Shown here: positions 35,124 through 44,612 of the stretch, piece by piece
Position numbering within the stretch: the stretch's first letter is position 1
Layout: every line of letters starts with the position of its first letter
Assembly (NCBI RefSeq): GCF_024199945.1
Contig: NZ_JANADP010000001.1
Span: 3,968,001-4,032,000, forward strand
Direction: 5' to 3'
DNA: 64,000 bases
Origin: Bradyrhizobium sp. CCGUVB4N
GTDB taxonomy: Bacteria; Pseudomonadota; Alphaproteobacteria; Rhizobiales; Xanthobacteraceae
Translations under genes and position numbers: made by a program
Notes under the pieces: model-generated
Seen by the model: the letters and a program-made list of their open reading frames with translations, nothing else
Told to the model about the DNA's origin: nothing
Database searches by the model: none

Positions 35124-36680
35124 ATGCAAGGCGATGAGTTGAGCCGTCCTCGCGCCGAGCCGATTGCGGAGGCCGAGAGCCCGATTCTCAAGCTGCAATC
35201 GGTCGGCAAGCGCTTTCCCGGCGTCGTGGCGCTGCGCGACGTCTCCTTCGAGATCGGGCGTGGCTCGGGACACGTGCTGCTCGGCGAGAATGGCGCCGGC
35301 AAGTCCACCCTCATCAACCTGCTTGGTGGTGTGTTGCAACCGGATGACGGATCGATCTGGTTCGATGGCGCGCCCTACCGCCCGACTTCGCCGATCGAGG
35401 CCTTCAAGGCCGGGATTCGCATCGTGCACCAGGAACTGCATCTGCTGTCCAACCTTTCGGTGGCGGAGAATCTGCTGTTCGAGCAGCTGCCGAGCCGGCG
35501 GGGCCTCGTCAATTTCCGCGACATGAACAGGCGCGCGGCGGAGCTGCTTGCAGAAGTCGGCCTCGACGTTTCGCCGACGATGGAGGTCGGCCGTCTCGGC
35601 GTCGCGCAGATGCAATTGGTCGAGATCGCCAAAGCGCTTTGCCACGAGAGCAAGCTGCTCGTGCTCGACGAGCCCACGGCGACGCTCACCGTTCGCGAGG
35701 TCGATCGTCTGTTCGCGATCCTGCATCGTCTGAAAGCCAAGGGCGTGACCACGCTCTACATTTCGCATCGGCTCGAGGAGATCTACGAGGTCGGAGATCA
35801 GGTGACGGTGCTGCGCGACGGGGCGCACGTGACCACGCGTCCGCTTGCGGGCCTCGATATCCCCGACATCGTGAAGCTCATGGTTGGGCGAACCATCACC
35901 GGTGAGGCTCCTATCGATATGGATGCACCTGTCGGCGATGAAGCGCTCGGGGTGAGCGAGCTGAAGCTGACCGACGACAGCCCGGCGATTTCGTTTTCGC
36001 TTCGCAAAGGCGAGATCGTCGGCATCGCCGGGCTCGTGGGATCCGGCCGCACCGAAATGGTTCGCGCGCTGTTCGGCGCCGACCCGAAGGCCGCCGGCAC
36101 GATCCGGATCGACGGCCGGGAGGTCGACATCGCCTCGCCGAAAGACGCGGTGGCGCACGGGCTGTGCCTTGCGACCGAGGACCGGAAGGGGCAGGGGCTG
36201 CTGCTTGAGATGAGCTGCGCCGAGAACATGACCATCACCGACCTCTTGCGGGTGTCGTGGCGCGGGCTGCTCCAGCGCAAGCAGGAGAATGGCGTCGCGC
36301 AGCGGCTGGTGAAGGAGTTGCGGGTCAAGACACCGTCGATCCACCAGGCGGTCCGGACTTTCTCGGGCGGCAACCAGCAGAAGGTCGTGATCGCGAAGTG
36401 GCTGTTCCGCGGGCCCAAGACGCTGATCTTCGACGAGCCCACGCGCGGCATCGATGTCGGCGCCAAGGCCGAGATCTATGAGCTGCTCGGCAAGCTCGCG
36501 CTCGAAGGCAAGAGCATCCTGGTGGTTTCGTCCGATCTGCCCGAGCTGATGGCGATCTGCCACCGGATCCTGGTGTTCTCGAAGGGACAGATCACCGGGG
36601 AGGTGCCGCGCGCCGAGTTCGACGAGCACCGCATTCTTTCTCTCGCCTATCAGGAGTACAGCCGTGTCCGAGCAAGTTGA
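35124..36680 (+). CDS. Sugar ABC transporter ATP-binding protein (RbsA type)
   Basis: A 518-residue tandem ATPase. Domain 1 has Walker A LLGENGAGKST, signature region LGVAQMQLVEIAKAL and Walker B LLVLDEPTATLT. Domain 2 has the usual degenerate Walker A GLVGSGRTEMVRALFG and a complete signature FSGGNQQKVVIAKWL with LIFDEPTRGIDVG. This asymmetry is normal in RbsA, XylG and MglA. Its last 17 bp overlap the permease gene, so translation is coupled. Confidence 0.94.
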   Translation: MQGDELSRPRAEPIAEAESPILKLQSVGKRFPGVVALRDVSFEIGRGSGHVLLGENGAGKSTLINLLGGVLQPDDGSIWFDGAPYRPTSPIEAFKAGIRIVHQELHLLSNLSVAENLLFEQLPSRRGLVNFRDMNRRAAELLAEVGLDVSPTMEVGRLGVAQMQLVEIAKALCHESKLLVLDEPTATLTVREVDRLFAILHRLKAKGVTTLYISHRLEEIYEVGDQVTVLRDGAHVTTRPLAGLDIPDIVKLMVGRTITGEAPIDMDAPVGDEALGVSELKLTDDSPAISFSLRKGEIVGIAGLVGSGRTEMVRALFGADPKAAGTIRIDGREVDIASPKDAVAHGLCLATEDRKGQGLLLEMSCAENMTITDLLRVSWRGLLQRKQENGVAQRLVKELRVKTPSIHQAVRTFSGGNQQKVVIAKWLFRGPKTLIFDEPTRGIDVGAKAEIYELLGKLALEGKSILVVSSDLPELMAICHRILVFSKGQITGEVPRAEFDEHRILSLAYQEYSRVRAS

Positions 36681-37698
36681 GCGCGCCACCGAGCGTAAGG
36701 CGCGCGTCAAATGGGACAATCTGCTGCGCATCTCGATGCGCGAGGCGGGCGTCACGGTCGCGCTCGTGCTGATCGTTCTGTTCTTCTGCGCGACCGCGCC
36801 TTATTTTGCGACGAGCGGCAACTTCCTCAAGATCTTCGTTCAGATCGCGATCAATACCGTGCTTGCCGCCGGCATGACCTTCGTCATCCTGACCGGCGGC
36901 ATCGACTTGTCGGTCGGCTCGGTGCTGGCCCTGTGTACGGTCGTCGGCGCGACGATCATGACGGACGAGCGCCTTGCGGCCGGCACCTCGATCGCGCTCG
37001 CCTTCGTCGCGTGTCTCGGAACGGGCGCGATCTGCGGCGCCATCAACGGCTGGGTGTGCGAACGGTGGAAACTGCCGTCCTTCATCGTCACGCTCGGCAT
37101 GCTCAATATCGCCAGCGGCCTCGCGCGCGTCGTCTCGAACAACTCCACCATCACGGGATTGCCGCAGCCCTTTGTCGAGTTCGGCAACATGATCTTCTTC
37201 GGCGTGTTCCCGTCGATCTTCGTGATCGCGCTCGGTGTCGTGCTGATCGGCTGGTTCATCCTGCGTTTCACGGTGTTCGGCCGTTTCATCTTCGCCATCG
37301 GGACCAACGAGGAGGCGGTGCGCCTGTCCGGCCACAATCCGAGTGCGATCAAGATCGCCGCCTTCACGATCTCGGGCCTCACCGCCGGCACGGCTGCGAT
37401 GGTCTATCTGCTCCGACTCAACGTCGGCAGCCCGATTGCCGGCATCGGCTATGAGCTGAACGCGATCGCGGCCGTCATCATCGGCGGCACGAGTCTTTCG
37501 GGCGGCAAAGGCTCGATCATCGGCACGCTGGTCGGCGCCTGCATTCTCCAGGTGCTGTCGACAGGTCTTCAGCTTCTCGGCGCCGAAGACAACGTCAAGC
37601 CCATCGTGATCGGCGCCGTCATCGTGCTCGCCGTGATCCTCGATACCTATCGCAACAAATTCCTGCGCGCGATGGAGAGCCGCAGGTCGGACGGGTAA
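36664..37698 (+). CDS. Sugar ABC transporter permease (RbsC type)
   Basis: A 344-residue inner-membrane protein with about 8-10 helices. Family stretches are TFVILTGGIDLSVGSVLALC, NGWVCERWKLPSFIVTLGML and AIAAVIIGGTSLSGGKGSII, the last near the ATPase-coupling region. The start overlaps the ATPase gene. Only one permease gene is present, so it should act as a homodimer. It converges on the M20 peptidase gene, with 10 bp between stops. Confidence 0.94.
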   Translation: MSEQVERATERKARVKWDNLLRISMREAGVTVALVLIVLFFCATAPYFATSGNFLKIFVQIAINTVLAAGMTFVILTGGIDLSVGSVLALCTVVGATIMTDERLAAGTSIALAFVACLGTGAICGAINGWVCERWKLPSFIVTLGMLNIASGLARVVSNNSTITGLPQPFVEFGNMIFFGVFPSIFVIALGVVLIGWFILRFTVFGRFIFAIGTNEEAVRLSGHNPSAIKIAAFTISGLTAGTAAMVYLLRLNVGSPIAGIGYELNAIAAVIIGGTSLSGGKGSIIGTLVGACILQVLSTGLQLLGAEDNVKPIVIGAVIVLAVILDTYRNKFLRAMESRRSDG

Positions 37699-37708
37699 GG
37701 GCGGCTGG

Positions 37709-38992
37709 CTACTTCAGCTTGCCGGTCGACAGATCCATGATCATGCGCGTGGTCAGGTAGAGGCGCGGCACGATGGTGTCGAGCTTGACGTATTCGGCGT
37801 CGTTGGAATGCGCGCCGAAACCCGACAGGCCCATGCCTTCCACCACGGCGCCCTTGGTCTTGAGCGCGGCAAACGCGGCGTCGGTGCCGCCGCCGGTCGC
37901 CTTCTCGTCGACCTTGAGCGGCATTCCGAGCTCCTGATAGATCGTCTTGCCGTAGGCGGCCACGCGACGCGAGGCGTCGTTGGCCTCGAGCGGCGGACGG
38001 CGCACTTCGAACTTCAGCTCGACCTTGGAGTCGGGCAGCAGGCGATTCTTGATCTTGTCCTGCAGCGCCTTCTCCAGCTCGTCGAAATCCGACACCTTGA
38101 GCGCGCGCGCATCGGCCTGGGCCGTGGCCTCGGCAGGGATCACGTTGCGGTTGGTGCCGGCCTTGGACACCGTCCAGTTCAGCTTCAGGCCCTGCTCGGG
38201 CTTCGACAGGTCCTTCATCTGCAGCACCTGATGCGAAAGCTCGTAGAGCGCGTTGATGCCGCCCTCGGGCCGCGCGCCGGCATGCGAGGACTTGCCGGTC
38301 ACCGTGAGATAGGCCGAGCCGATGCCGCTGGTGGCGAGCCGCAGCGTGCCGTCGGTGCCGCCGCCCTCGAACGAGAACACGACGTCCTGATCGGCGGCGA
38401 ATTTGGTGATGGTGCTGCGCCAGCCGGGCGAGGAGATCTCCTCGTCGCCATTGGTGAGCACGGTCAGCGTGCCGTATTCCCTGAAGTTCAGTTTCTGCAG
38501 CATCGCCACGGTGTGGAGGATGAGCGCGACGCCCTGCTTGTCGTCGGCAATGCCGAGGCCGTAGGCCTTGTCGCCGTCGATGCGAAACGGCTGATCCTTC
38601 AGCATGCCCTTCAGGTACACCGTGTCCATATGGGCGATCAGCATGATCTTCCTGGTGCCGGTGCCCTTGAAGGTGGCGTGCACGGCCGGGCCGATCTTGT
38701 CCGGCGTGTCGTCGAGACGATAGATGTCGGTGGGCTGCAGGATCTCCACCGTGCCGCCGAGCTGCTTGAGCTGGTCGGCCACGCGGCCTGCGATCACGTT
38801 CAGGCCCTCGACATCCCTGCTGCCGGTTTCGATGTTGACGAGGTCGCGCAACGTGTCGAGCAGCGGCTGCTGTTCCTTCTGCGCCAGCGCCTGGACGTCG
38901 GCCATCGGCTCGGCGTGCGCCACAGCACAGGCGAGCCAGAGCGAGGCGATGAACGTGCCAGCGAACGATGGGGCAAGGAGCGATCGGGACAT
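37709..38992 (-). CDS. M20-family metallopeptidase, glutamate carboxypeptidase-like
   Basis: A 427-residue secreted zinc peptidase from the ATG at 38992, with a signal ending AVAHAEP. Metal-site motifs are IMLIAHMDTVYLKG (His and bridging Asp region), AYGLGIADDKQG, TNGDEEISSPG (catalytic Glu and ligand Glu) and FGAHSNDAEYVKLD near the end. The dimerisation domain lies at about 215-330. It resembles carboxypeptidase G2, which removes C-terminal glutamate from folate-like compounds or peptides. The substrate here is inferred only at family level. Confidence 0.88.
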   Translation of the reverse strand: MSRSLLAPSFAGTFIASLWLACAVAHAEPMADVQALAQKEQQPLLDTLRDLVNIETGSRDVEGLNVIAGRVADQLKQLGGTVEILQPTDIYRLDDTPDKIGPAVHATFKGTGTRKIMLIAHMDTVYLKGMLKDQPFRIDGDKAYGLGIADDKQGVALILHTVAMLQKLNFREYGTLTVLTNGDEEISSPGWRSTITKFAADQDVVFSFEGGGTDGTLRLATSGIGSAYLTVTGKSSHAGARPEGGINALYELSHQVLQMKDLSKPEQGLKLNWTVSKAGTNRNVIPAEATAQADARALKVSDFDELEKALQDKIKNRLLPDSKVELKFEVRRPPLEANDASRRVAAYGKTIYQELGMPLKVDEKATGGGTDAAFAALKTKGAVVEGMGLSGFGAHSNDAEYVKLDTIVPRLYLTTRMIMDLSTGKLK

Positions 38993-39139
38993 GCGCGACG
39001 GACCATTGGTTGGATGATGGCCCGGTATGCCTCTGTTTCCGGCGCTTGTCACGCGACACTTGCGCTGCACCCCTCGCCGTGTGGGTGAGGGGGATCGCGT
39101 CGACAGACGCTACTCGGTAAGCGACGATCCGTCCTGCGC

Positions 39140-39901
39140 TCACGGCGGCAGGAGTTCCGCTGCCTGATCAAGCTGGTCAACCGACGCAGCTTCGTTTGGC
39201 CGTTCGAATACGAAGCGCGAGATCGTTGATATCGTGGCGCTAGCACTGCCGTCCTGGCCGATAAGGATGAGCCCGGCTCCGCCATTGGCGACGTTCAGAA
39301 TGACCTCCTCGCCGATCCAGGTCTTGATCGGGTCCATTCCAATGACGAGAAACTCACCCATAGGCTGGTCAAGATATTGAAGCCGCAGTTGCGGGCCGAT
39401 CTCTGCTGCGGCAATCCCCAAACCGAGCCGTTTCGCGCGCGCGTAAATTGCGGCCAGGGTCACAGGGTCCGTACCAAAGCCAAGCGCGGCCGCCGACACG
39501 GTGACGAGATCCACTTCCTTCCTTCTGGAACTAATGGTGAAGGTCGGCCGGGCCATGATTTCCGTCGCTGATCCCCCCACATGGCAGCCGATTGCATCCA
39601 ACGCGTTACGAAGGGCGAGCGGACTTGAAAAATTGCCGACAGTGATCCTCTTCCACACCGGGAGATCGGCAACGGATCTGACCGGGCTGATCGGCGCATA
39701 AGTTGAGGGTGCCGCCTTCAGCTTCAATTGGTTTTGCAACACATCTCGCGCGCTGCATTGCGCGTCAGCCTTGGTCGCGAACTGGAATAGGCACAGCGCG
39801 CAGAATATCGCGGTCAGGAGCGGGCAGCGACGATGAGTTGCGGCTGTCGAGGAGTGTTGCCGTGATCGGCAGTCAACGTCCTGATGAGAACCTTGGTCCA
39901 T
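39140..39901 (-). CDS. Hypothetical exported protein (253 aa)
   Basis: I do not recognise a family. After a polar N-terminal stretch there is a hydrophobic segment LLTAIFCALCLFQFATKADA, so the protein is probably exported, with the mature part starting near QCSARDVLQNQL. A central segment FSSPLALRNALDAIGCHVGG and MARPTFTISSRRKEVDLVTV precede a strand-rich tail. The ATG at 39901 is chosen because GCGAGG lies 6-7 bp upstream; an ATG at 39931 is possible. The gap to the M20 gene downstream is 147 bp. Confidence 0.6.
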   Translation of the reverse strand: MDQGSHQDVDCRSRQHSSTAATHRRCPLLTAIFCALCLFQFATKADAQCSARDVLQNQLKLKAAPSTYAPISPVRSVADLPVWKRITVGNFSSPLALRNALDAIGCHVGGSATEIMARPTFTISSRRKEVDLVTVSAAALGFGTDPVTLAAIYARAKRLGLGIAAAEIGPQLRLQYLDQPMGEFLVIGMDPIKTWIGEEVILNVANGGAGLILIGQDGSASATISTISRFVFERPNEAASVDQLDQAAELLPP

Positions 39902-40272
39902 GGCAACCTCGCTTGCATGAGGTGCGGACAAAATGAATCAACGTGTTTTTCAATTTCTGGTCGGCCGGTCCGCGTCGTAACGGATCCCTCAAAAGGGGAT
40001 GCGAGCTTAAGTCCGACGGCGGAGCGTGAACATTGGAAACTTCGGGGTGCGACGAATGTATCAAGGCAAGTCTGCTGACGGGACTCGCACGATAACGGTG
40101 CGCGAGCACCGATCTATCGCGGATCGCGCACCCTTTGATCGTGCTCGTGCGCAGTTCAATTCCAGCGCGATAGCCGATGCCGAACTGCGTCCTCCAAAAC
40201 GGTGGCCCAAGGTGGCCAGCGCACCTTGGGTCCACAACGCGAGAAGGGGGAGGGCAGTCGCGTCCGCGTCGA
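39902..40272. other. Gap without a supported gene
   Basis: This 371-bp interval separates the hypothetical gene's start from the end of dctM; both are on the minus strand. It includes open frames on both strands, but none has a ribosome site or recognisable product. Nothing else was seen. Confidence 0.5.
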
Positions 40273-41874
40273 CTATTTCTGCGGCGGGCCGAGATCCAGC
40301 GGCGGCAAGTCGATCTGCGGCACCTCGATCTTGACCTTGTCGAGGTCGACATTGACCGGCTTGTCCAAGAGGCCCGTCACCGTGATCGGGAAGGCGATCA
40401 CGATCAGCACCATGATCATCTGCAGGCCGATCCAGGGCATCGCGCCCCAATAGATGTCCGAGCTCTTCACTTCCTTCGGCGCCACGCCGCGCAGGTAGAA
40501 CAGCGCGAAACCGAACGGCGGATGCAGGAACGAGGTCTGCATGTTGACGCAGAGCATGACGCCGAACCAGATCAGCGCCGGTCCGTCGCCGACGACGGGG
40601 CCGAGGATCTTCTGCGCGATCGGCGCGATCATCGGCAGGATGATGAAGGCGATCTCGAAGAAGTCGAGGAAGAACGCCAGGAAGAAGATGAAGAGGTTGA
40701 TGAAGATCAGGAAGCCCCAGACGCCGCCGGGCAGCGAGGTCAGGAGATGCTCGAGCCAGACGCCGCCGGAGACGCCGAGGAACACCACCGAGAAGCAGGT
40801 CGAGCCGATCAGGATGAAGGTGACCATGCAGGTGAGGCGCATGGTGGATTCATAGCCCTGCTTGATGAGGTCGCGCAGGTCGGGAATGCGGGCGGCCGAG
40901 ATGCAGATCCAGGCCACCGCCAGATAGGTCAGGGCGAACGCGATCTTGAAGATCAGGTTCTGGGTGAACAGCATCGCGACGATGGTGCCGATGCCGGCGG
41001 CGATCACGCCGACGATCAGGATCTTGCGGTCGGTCGAGGTGAAGTCCTTGTGGTGGATCGCAGCGAGCACGATGGCGCCGACTGCGCCCATCGCGCCGGC
41101 TTCCGTCGGCGTCGCAAGGCCCATCATCATGGTTCCGAGCACGACGAAGATCAGCACGGCCGAGGGGATGATGCCCATCAGGCACTTCTTCCACAGCGCC
41201 CAGCCGGTCAGCGTGCGCGCTTCCAGCGGGACCGGCGGCACGTGCTCCGGCTTGATCAGGCCGAGGATGAAGGTGTAGCCGGCGAACAGCATGATCTGGA
41301 ACACCGAGGGGCCCCAGGCGCCGAGATACATGTCACCGACCGACTTGCCGAGCTGGTCGGCGAGCACGATCAGCACCAGCGAGGGCGGCACCAGCTGCGT
41401 GATGGTGCCGGAGGCCGCCAGCACGCCGGTGATGTAGCGCATGTTGTAGCCGTAGCGGATCATCACAGGCATCGAGATCAGCGCCATGGCGATGACCTGC
41501 GCCGCGACCGTGCCGGTGATGGCGCCGAGGATGAAGCCGACGATGATGACGGAATAGCCGAGACCGCCGCGGACCGGGCCGAACAACTGGCCCATCGAAT
41601 CCAGCATGTCCTCGGCCAGGCCGCATCTTTCCAATATCGCGCCCATGAAGGTGAAGAACGGGATCGCGAGCAGCAGCTCGTTGGAGAGCACGCTGCCGAA
41701 CACGCGGCCGGGGATCGCCTGGAGGAAGTTGAGGTCGAAGAAACCGAGATGGATGGCGAGGAAGCCGAAGGAGAGGCCGACCGCCGCGAGCGTGAACGCG
41801 ACCGGGAAGCCGAGCAGCATCACCAGAACCAGGCCGCCGAACATCAGCGGCGGCATCATCTCCAGCGTGATCAT
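40273..41874 (-). CDS. dctM: TRAP transporter large permease (DctM/TakM type)
   Basis: A 533-residue membrane protein with at least 12 helices. Characteristic segments are LLAIPFFTFMGAILERCGLA, GSGT-like GAITGTVAAQVIAMALISM, TITQLVPPSLVLIVLADQLG and GLATPTEAGAMGAVGAIVLA. The length is greater than DctM (about 430) because of an extended mid-region, as in the 2-oxo acid and mannitol/chloroaromatic TRAP group. The C-terminus is a soluble proline-rich tail. It overlaps dctQ by 4 bp. No binding protein is adjacent; the TakP-like proteins at 5241 and 9067 are plausible partners. Confidence 0.92.
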   Translation of the reverse strand: MITLEMMPPLMFGGLVLVMLLGFPVAFTLAAVGLSFGFLAIHLGFFDLNFLQAIPGRVFGSVLSNELLLAIPFFTFMGAILERCGLAEDMLDSMGQLFGPVRGGLGYSVIIVGFILGAITGTVAAQVIAMALISMPVMIRYGYNMRYITGVLAASGTITQLVPPSLVLIVLADQLGKSVGDMYLGAWGPSVFQIMLFAGYTFILGLIKPEHVPPVPLEARTLTGWALWKKCLMGIIPSAVLIFVVLGTMMMGLATPTEAGAMGAVGAIVLAAIHHKDFTSTDRKILIVGVIAAGIGTIVAMLFTQNLIFKIAFALTYLAVAWICISAARIPDLRDLIKQGYESTMRLTCMVTFILIGSTCFSVVFLGVSGGVWLEHLLTSLPGGVWGFLIFINLFIFFLAFFLDFFEIAFIILPMIAPIAQKILGPVVGDGPALIWFGVMLCVNMQTSFLHPPFGFALFYLRGVAPKEVKSSDIYWGAMPWIGLQMIMVLIVIAFPITVTGLLDKPVNVDLDKVKIEVPQIDLPPLDLGPPQK

Positions 41875-42410
41875 TGAGTCGGCCTCTCGTACTTGGCGTC
41901 GATCGTCACATAGCCCTGGAGAGCCGCGATACGCTTGATGACTTCGGAAACTCCCTGCAATGCCAGCATCACGAAGCCGGCGGGGATCACGAACTTGATG
42001 GGCCAGCGGATCAGGCCGCCGGCATTGCCCGACATCTCGCCGACGTCATAGGCCTGCATGAAGAACGGCCAGGACAGGTAGGCGAGCAGGAGGCAGGAGG
42101 GGATCAGGAAGAACAGCGTGCCGATCAGGTCGAGCCAGATCTGGCCGCGCTCGGACAGCATCAGATACATGATCTCGACGCGGACATGCTCGTTGCGCTT
42201 GAAGGTGTAGGATGCGCCGAACATCACCAGGATCGCGAACATGTACCATTGCAGCTCCAGCCACCCGTTCGACGAGTAGCTGAAGGCGTAACGGATCATG
42301 GCGTTGGCCGCGCTGACCAGGCAGGCGAGAAGCACGAGCAGGTTACAGACGTACCCAATCTTCTCATTGAGGGCGTCGATGGCGTTGCTCACCGCCAGCA
42401 ATGGACGCAT
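41871..42410 (-). CDS. dctQ: TRAP transporter small permease (DctQ/TakQ type)
   Basis: A 179-residue protein with four predicted helices, the normal DctQ architecture. Landmarks are LLVLLACLVSAANAMIRYAF, LELQWYMFAILVMFGASYTF and RNEHVRVEIMYLMLSERGQI. The ATG at 42410 is preceded by AGAAGG; an upstream extension would add a charged, non-membrane segment. It is first in the dctQM pair and its stop overlaps the dctM start. Confidence 0.92.
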   Translation of the reverse strand: MRPLLAVSNAIDALNEKIGYVCNLLVLLACLVSAANAMIRYAFSYSSNGWLELQWYMFAILVMFGASYTFKRNEHVRVEIMYLMLSERGQIWLDLIGTLFFLIPSCLLLAYLSWPFFMQAYDVGEMSGNAGGLIRWPIKFVIPAGFVMLALQGVSEVIKRIAALQGYVTIDAKYERPTQ

Positions 42411-42680
42411 TTTACCTTCTCTCCGTCGCGGCCTAACACTTTGGCAGGAGGCTTCAGCGCGCAAATCTCGGCCCGCGTGCGCAAAGCACGCGATCGCACG
42501 GATCACAGTCCGAGAACGATTGCGGCGTCAGTCCTCCCCTCGTGCCTTGCCGTCTTGACCGCGACCGCCAACGGGGCGGGCCGGCTTATTGCTGCCGGGC
42601 AAGCAAAGGCGAGGGCACCAAACCAGCGGGCTTGTGCGCCGTCAATCGGAAAATGGGCAAATTGACGGCGGGTCAAAAGC

Positions 42681-43610
42681 TTAAGGCGGCGGCGGGCGAT
42701 TCTGAAAGGCCTTCATCCGGCCGATCAAGAACCGGAGCAGCTGGCTGGCCGCGTTCGGCAGCTCGCGACCCAGGCGGGTGATGATGTGCGCTTCCGCCGA
42801 CGCGAGCAGCGCATTTTCGACCGGAATGGCAACGAGCGATCCGTCCTCCAGATCGGCCGCAACCGAGAAGGCCGGAAGCAAGGTCACACCCAGGTCGGAG
42901 CGAACGAAATGTCTCAGGATGCTGATCGAGGTCGTGGTCAGCTTGGGTGAGAGCCCGATCTTCTCGGACGTCTCGGCCATCGTGAGCAACTGGCGCGTGC
43001 CGTAGCCCGCATGCATGATCCCGAGCGTGTGTTTGGCGATCTCGCGGAGCTTGACCGCGCGGCGGAGCTTCGCGAGCGGATGGTCAGGGCGCGCGATCAG
43101 GCAAATCGGCTGGCGGATCGCGGCGCAGGAGCGGATCCGCGGATCCTGGGGCGGGTGATAGACCAGCCCGATGTGGCAGTGATCGTCCGCGATGGCGCGG
43201 ATGACCTCGCTGGTGCCCGCGAGTTCCAGCGAAATGGTCAGTCGCGGATGGCGGCGCCAGAACTCGCCGAGCGAGCCGCCCATGAGATCGGCGACAAAGC
43301 CCTCGCCCAGCACGATGTCAATGTGACCGCGATGCAGGCCCTGGAGCTCCCGCAACCGGGCCAAAGTGTCGTCGCGGTCGACCGTGTGGCGGCGATAGTG
43401 CTCGATCAGGAGCTCGCCGGCTTCGGTCGGCCGTACCCCGCGGCTGTGCCGGTCGAGCAGGGCTGCGTCGAGCTCTTGCTCCAGCAGGGCGATCTGGCGG
43501 CTCACCACGGACGGGTTCACGCCGAGCGCGTCGGCGGCGGCGCGTACGGCGCCGTAGCGCGCGGCCTCGGCCAGGTAGCGAAGCCGGTTCTCGTCGATTG
43601 GATTGATCAT
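42681..43610 (-). CDS. LysR-family transcriptional regulator
   Basis: A 309-residue regulator from the ATG at 43610. The helix-turn-helix is RLRYLAEAARYGAVRAAADALGVNPSVVSRQ in two pieces around residues 9-39, and the effector domain begins GHIDIVLGEGFVADLMGGSL. It is divergent from the dehydrogenase operon at 43732, with a LysR-type dyad in the 121-bp spacer, so it probably controls that operon with its substrate as co-inducer. Confidence 0.92.
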   Translation of the reverse strand: MINPIDENRLRYLAEAARYGAVRAAADALGVNPSVVSRQIALLEQELDAALLDRHSRGVRPTEAGELLIEHYRRHTVDRDDTLARLRELQGLHRGHIDIVLGEGFVADLMGGSLGEFWRRHPRLTISLELAGTSEVIRAIADDHCHIGLVYHPPQDPRIRSCAAIRQPICLIARPDHPLAKLRRAVKLREIAKHTLGIMHAGYGTRQLLTMAETSEKIGLSPKLTTTSISILRHFVRSDLGVTLLPAFSVAADLEDGSLVAIPVENALLASAEAHIITRLGRELPNAASQLLRFLIGRMKAFQNRPPPP

Positions 43611-43633
43611 GGCCGGGTTACTCCTGCCAAAGT

Positions 43634-43650
43634 GTTGCCTATGAGGCAAC
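43634..43650. promoter_or_regulatory. LysR-type operator
   Basis: GTTGCC-TATGA-GGCAAC is a perfect dyad that contains a T-N11-A core (43636-43648). A further half-site AGGCAAC follows at 43654-43660. It lies between the divergent LysR and dehydrogenase genes. Confidence 0.78.
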
Positions 43651-43731
43651 ATTAGGCAACCGCGCCGCTGATGCCCGGGCCGGCCCCGGATCCCTATGAT
43701 TTCCCGGCAATCTGAGGCGAGGGACAGGGAC

Positions 43732-44604
43732 ATGGCAGTCGTTGGCGTCGTTGGGCTCGGGAATATGGGGCGCGGCATGGCGCTCTCGCTCAAGCGAGCC
43801 GGGCATGACGTGCTCGGGACCGATGCCTCGGCAGCGGCCCGCAGCGCGATCGCAGCGGAGGGCATCGCGGTTTTCGAAGGCGTCGGACCACTCTGCGCCC
43901 GCGCGGATCTGCTGGTCCTCTCCTTGCCGACCGCCGAGATCGTCGAAGCCGTGGTGGCCGGCCCGGGCGGCGTCATCGCCCATGCGAGGCCGGGCCTGCG
44001 CGTGGTCGACACCTCGACCTCCCATCCCGACACGACCCGCCGGCTCGCCGCTTCTCTTGCCGCGCAGGGCATGGCGATGATCGATGCGCCGGTCAGCGGC
44101 GGTCCGAAGGGCGCGATCACCGCGACGATGACCATGGTGATCGGCGGTGCGGATGATGATGTCGCCGCGGTCGAACCGATCCTCAGCGACATGAGCGCCA
44201 AGCGGGTCCATGTCGGATCGGTCGGCGCCGGGCACGTCTGCAAGATCATCAACAACCTGCTCTGCGCGGCACATCTGCTGACCGCAGCCGAAGCGATGCG
44301 CATCGCGCGCGACGCCGAGGTCGATCCGGCAAGGCTGCTCGAAGGTCTCAATGCCGGCTCCGGCCGATCCGGTGTCACGCTGGTCAATCTGCCGACATGG
44401 ATCCTGAACGGTGCCTTCGATTCCGGCTTCACCATGGCGCTGATGCGCAAGGATGTCCGCCTGGCCACTCAACTCATCGCCAAGCTCGCGCTCGATCTGC
44501 CGATCGCGCAGGAAACCGCGCGGATCTGGTCGGAGAGCGCCGGCTCGATCGGCGATGGCGAAGACTTCAACAGGATCGTCGAGCTGCAGCTCGGCAGGAT
44601 GTGA
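43732..44604 (+). CDS. Beta-hydroxyacid dehydrogenase (HIBADH/GlxR family)
   Basis: A 290-residue NAD(P)-dependent enzyme. The Rossmann motif is VGVVGLGNMGRGMALSLKRA, the substrate loop DAPVSGGPKGAITATM, and the catalytic lysine is in GHVCKIINNLLCAAH. It oxidises or reduces a 3-hydroxy acid to a semialdehyde. The adjacent aldehyde dehydrogenase would finish oxidation to an acid, so the pair looks catabolic. It is a distant paralogue of the gene at 2337-3209. AGGGAC lies upstream of the chosen ATG. Confidence 0.86.
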   Translation: MAVVGVVGLGNMGRGMALSLKRAGHDVLGTDASAAARSAIAAEGIAVFEGVGPLCARADLLVLSLPTAEIVEAVVAGPGGVIAHARPGLRVVDTSTSHPDTTRRLAASLAAQGMAMIDAPVSGGPKGAITATMTMVIGGADDDVAAVEPILSDMSAKRVHVGSVGAGHVCKIINNLLCAAHLLTAAEAMRIARDAEVDPARLLEGLNAGSGRSGVTLVNLPTWILNGAFDSGFTMALMRKDVRLATQLIAKLALDLPIAQETARIWSESAGSIGDGEDFNRIVELQLGRM

Positions 44605-44612
44605 GCGACACC

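Noticed and set aside
39069..39092. CCCCTC...GAGGGG hairpin between the unknown exported gene and the M20 gene as a terminator
   Set aside because: Short interrupted stem and no T-run on the minus strand.
40026..40334. Plus-strand open frame in the gap before dctM
   Set aside because: It runs antisense into dctM, has no ribosome site and no recognisable product.
40177..41877. Plus-strand open frame of 566 codons antisense to dctM
   Set aside because: The product is an Arg/Asp/His/Glu-rich low-complexity sequence, and dctM on the other strand is unambiguous.
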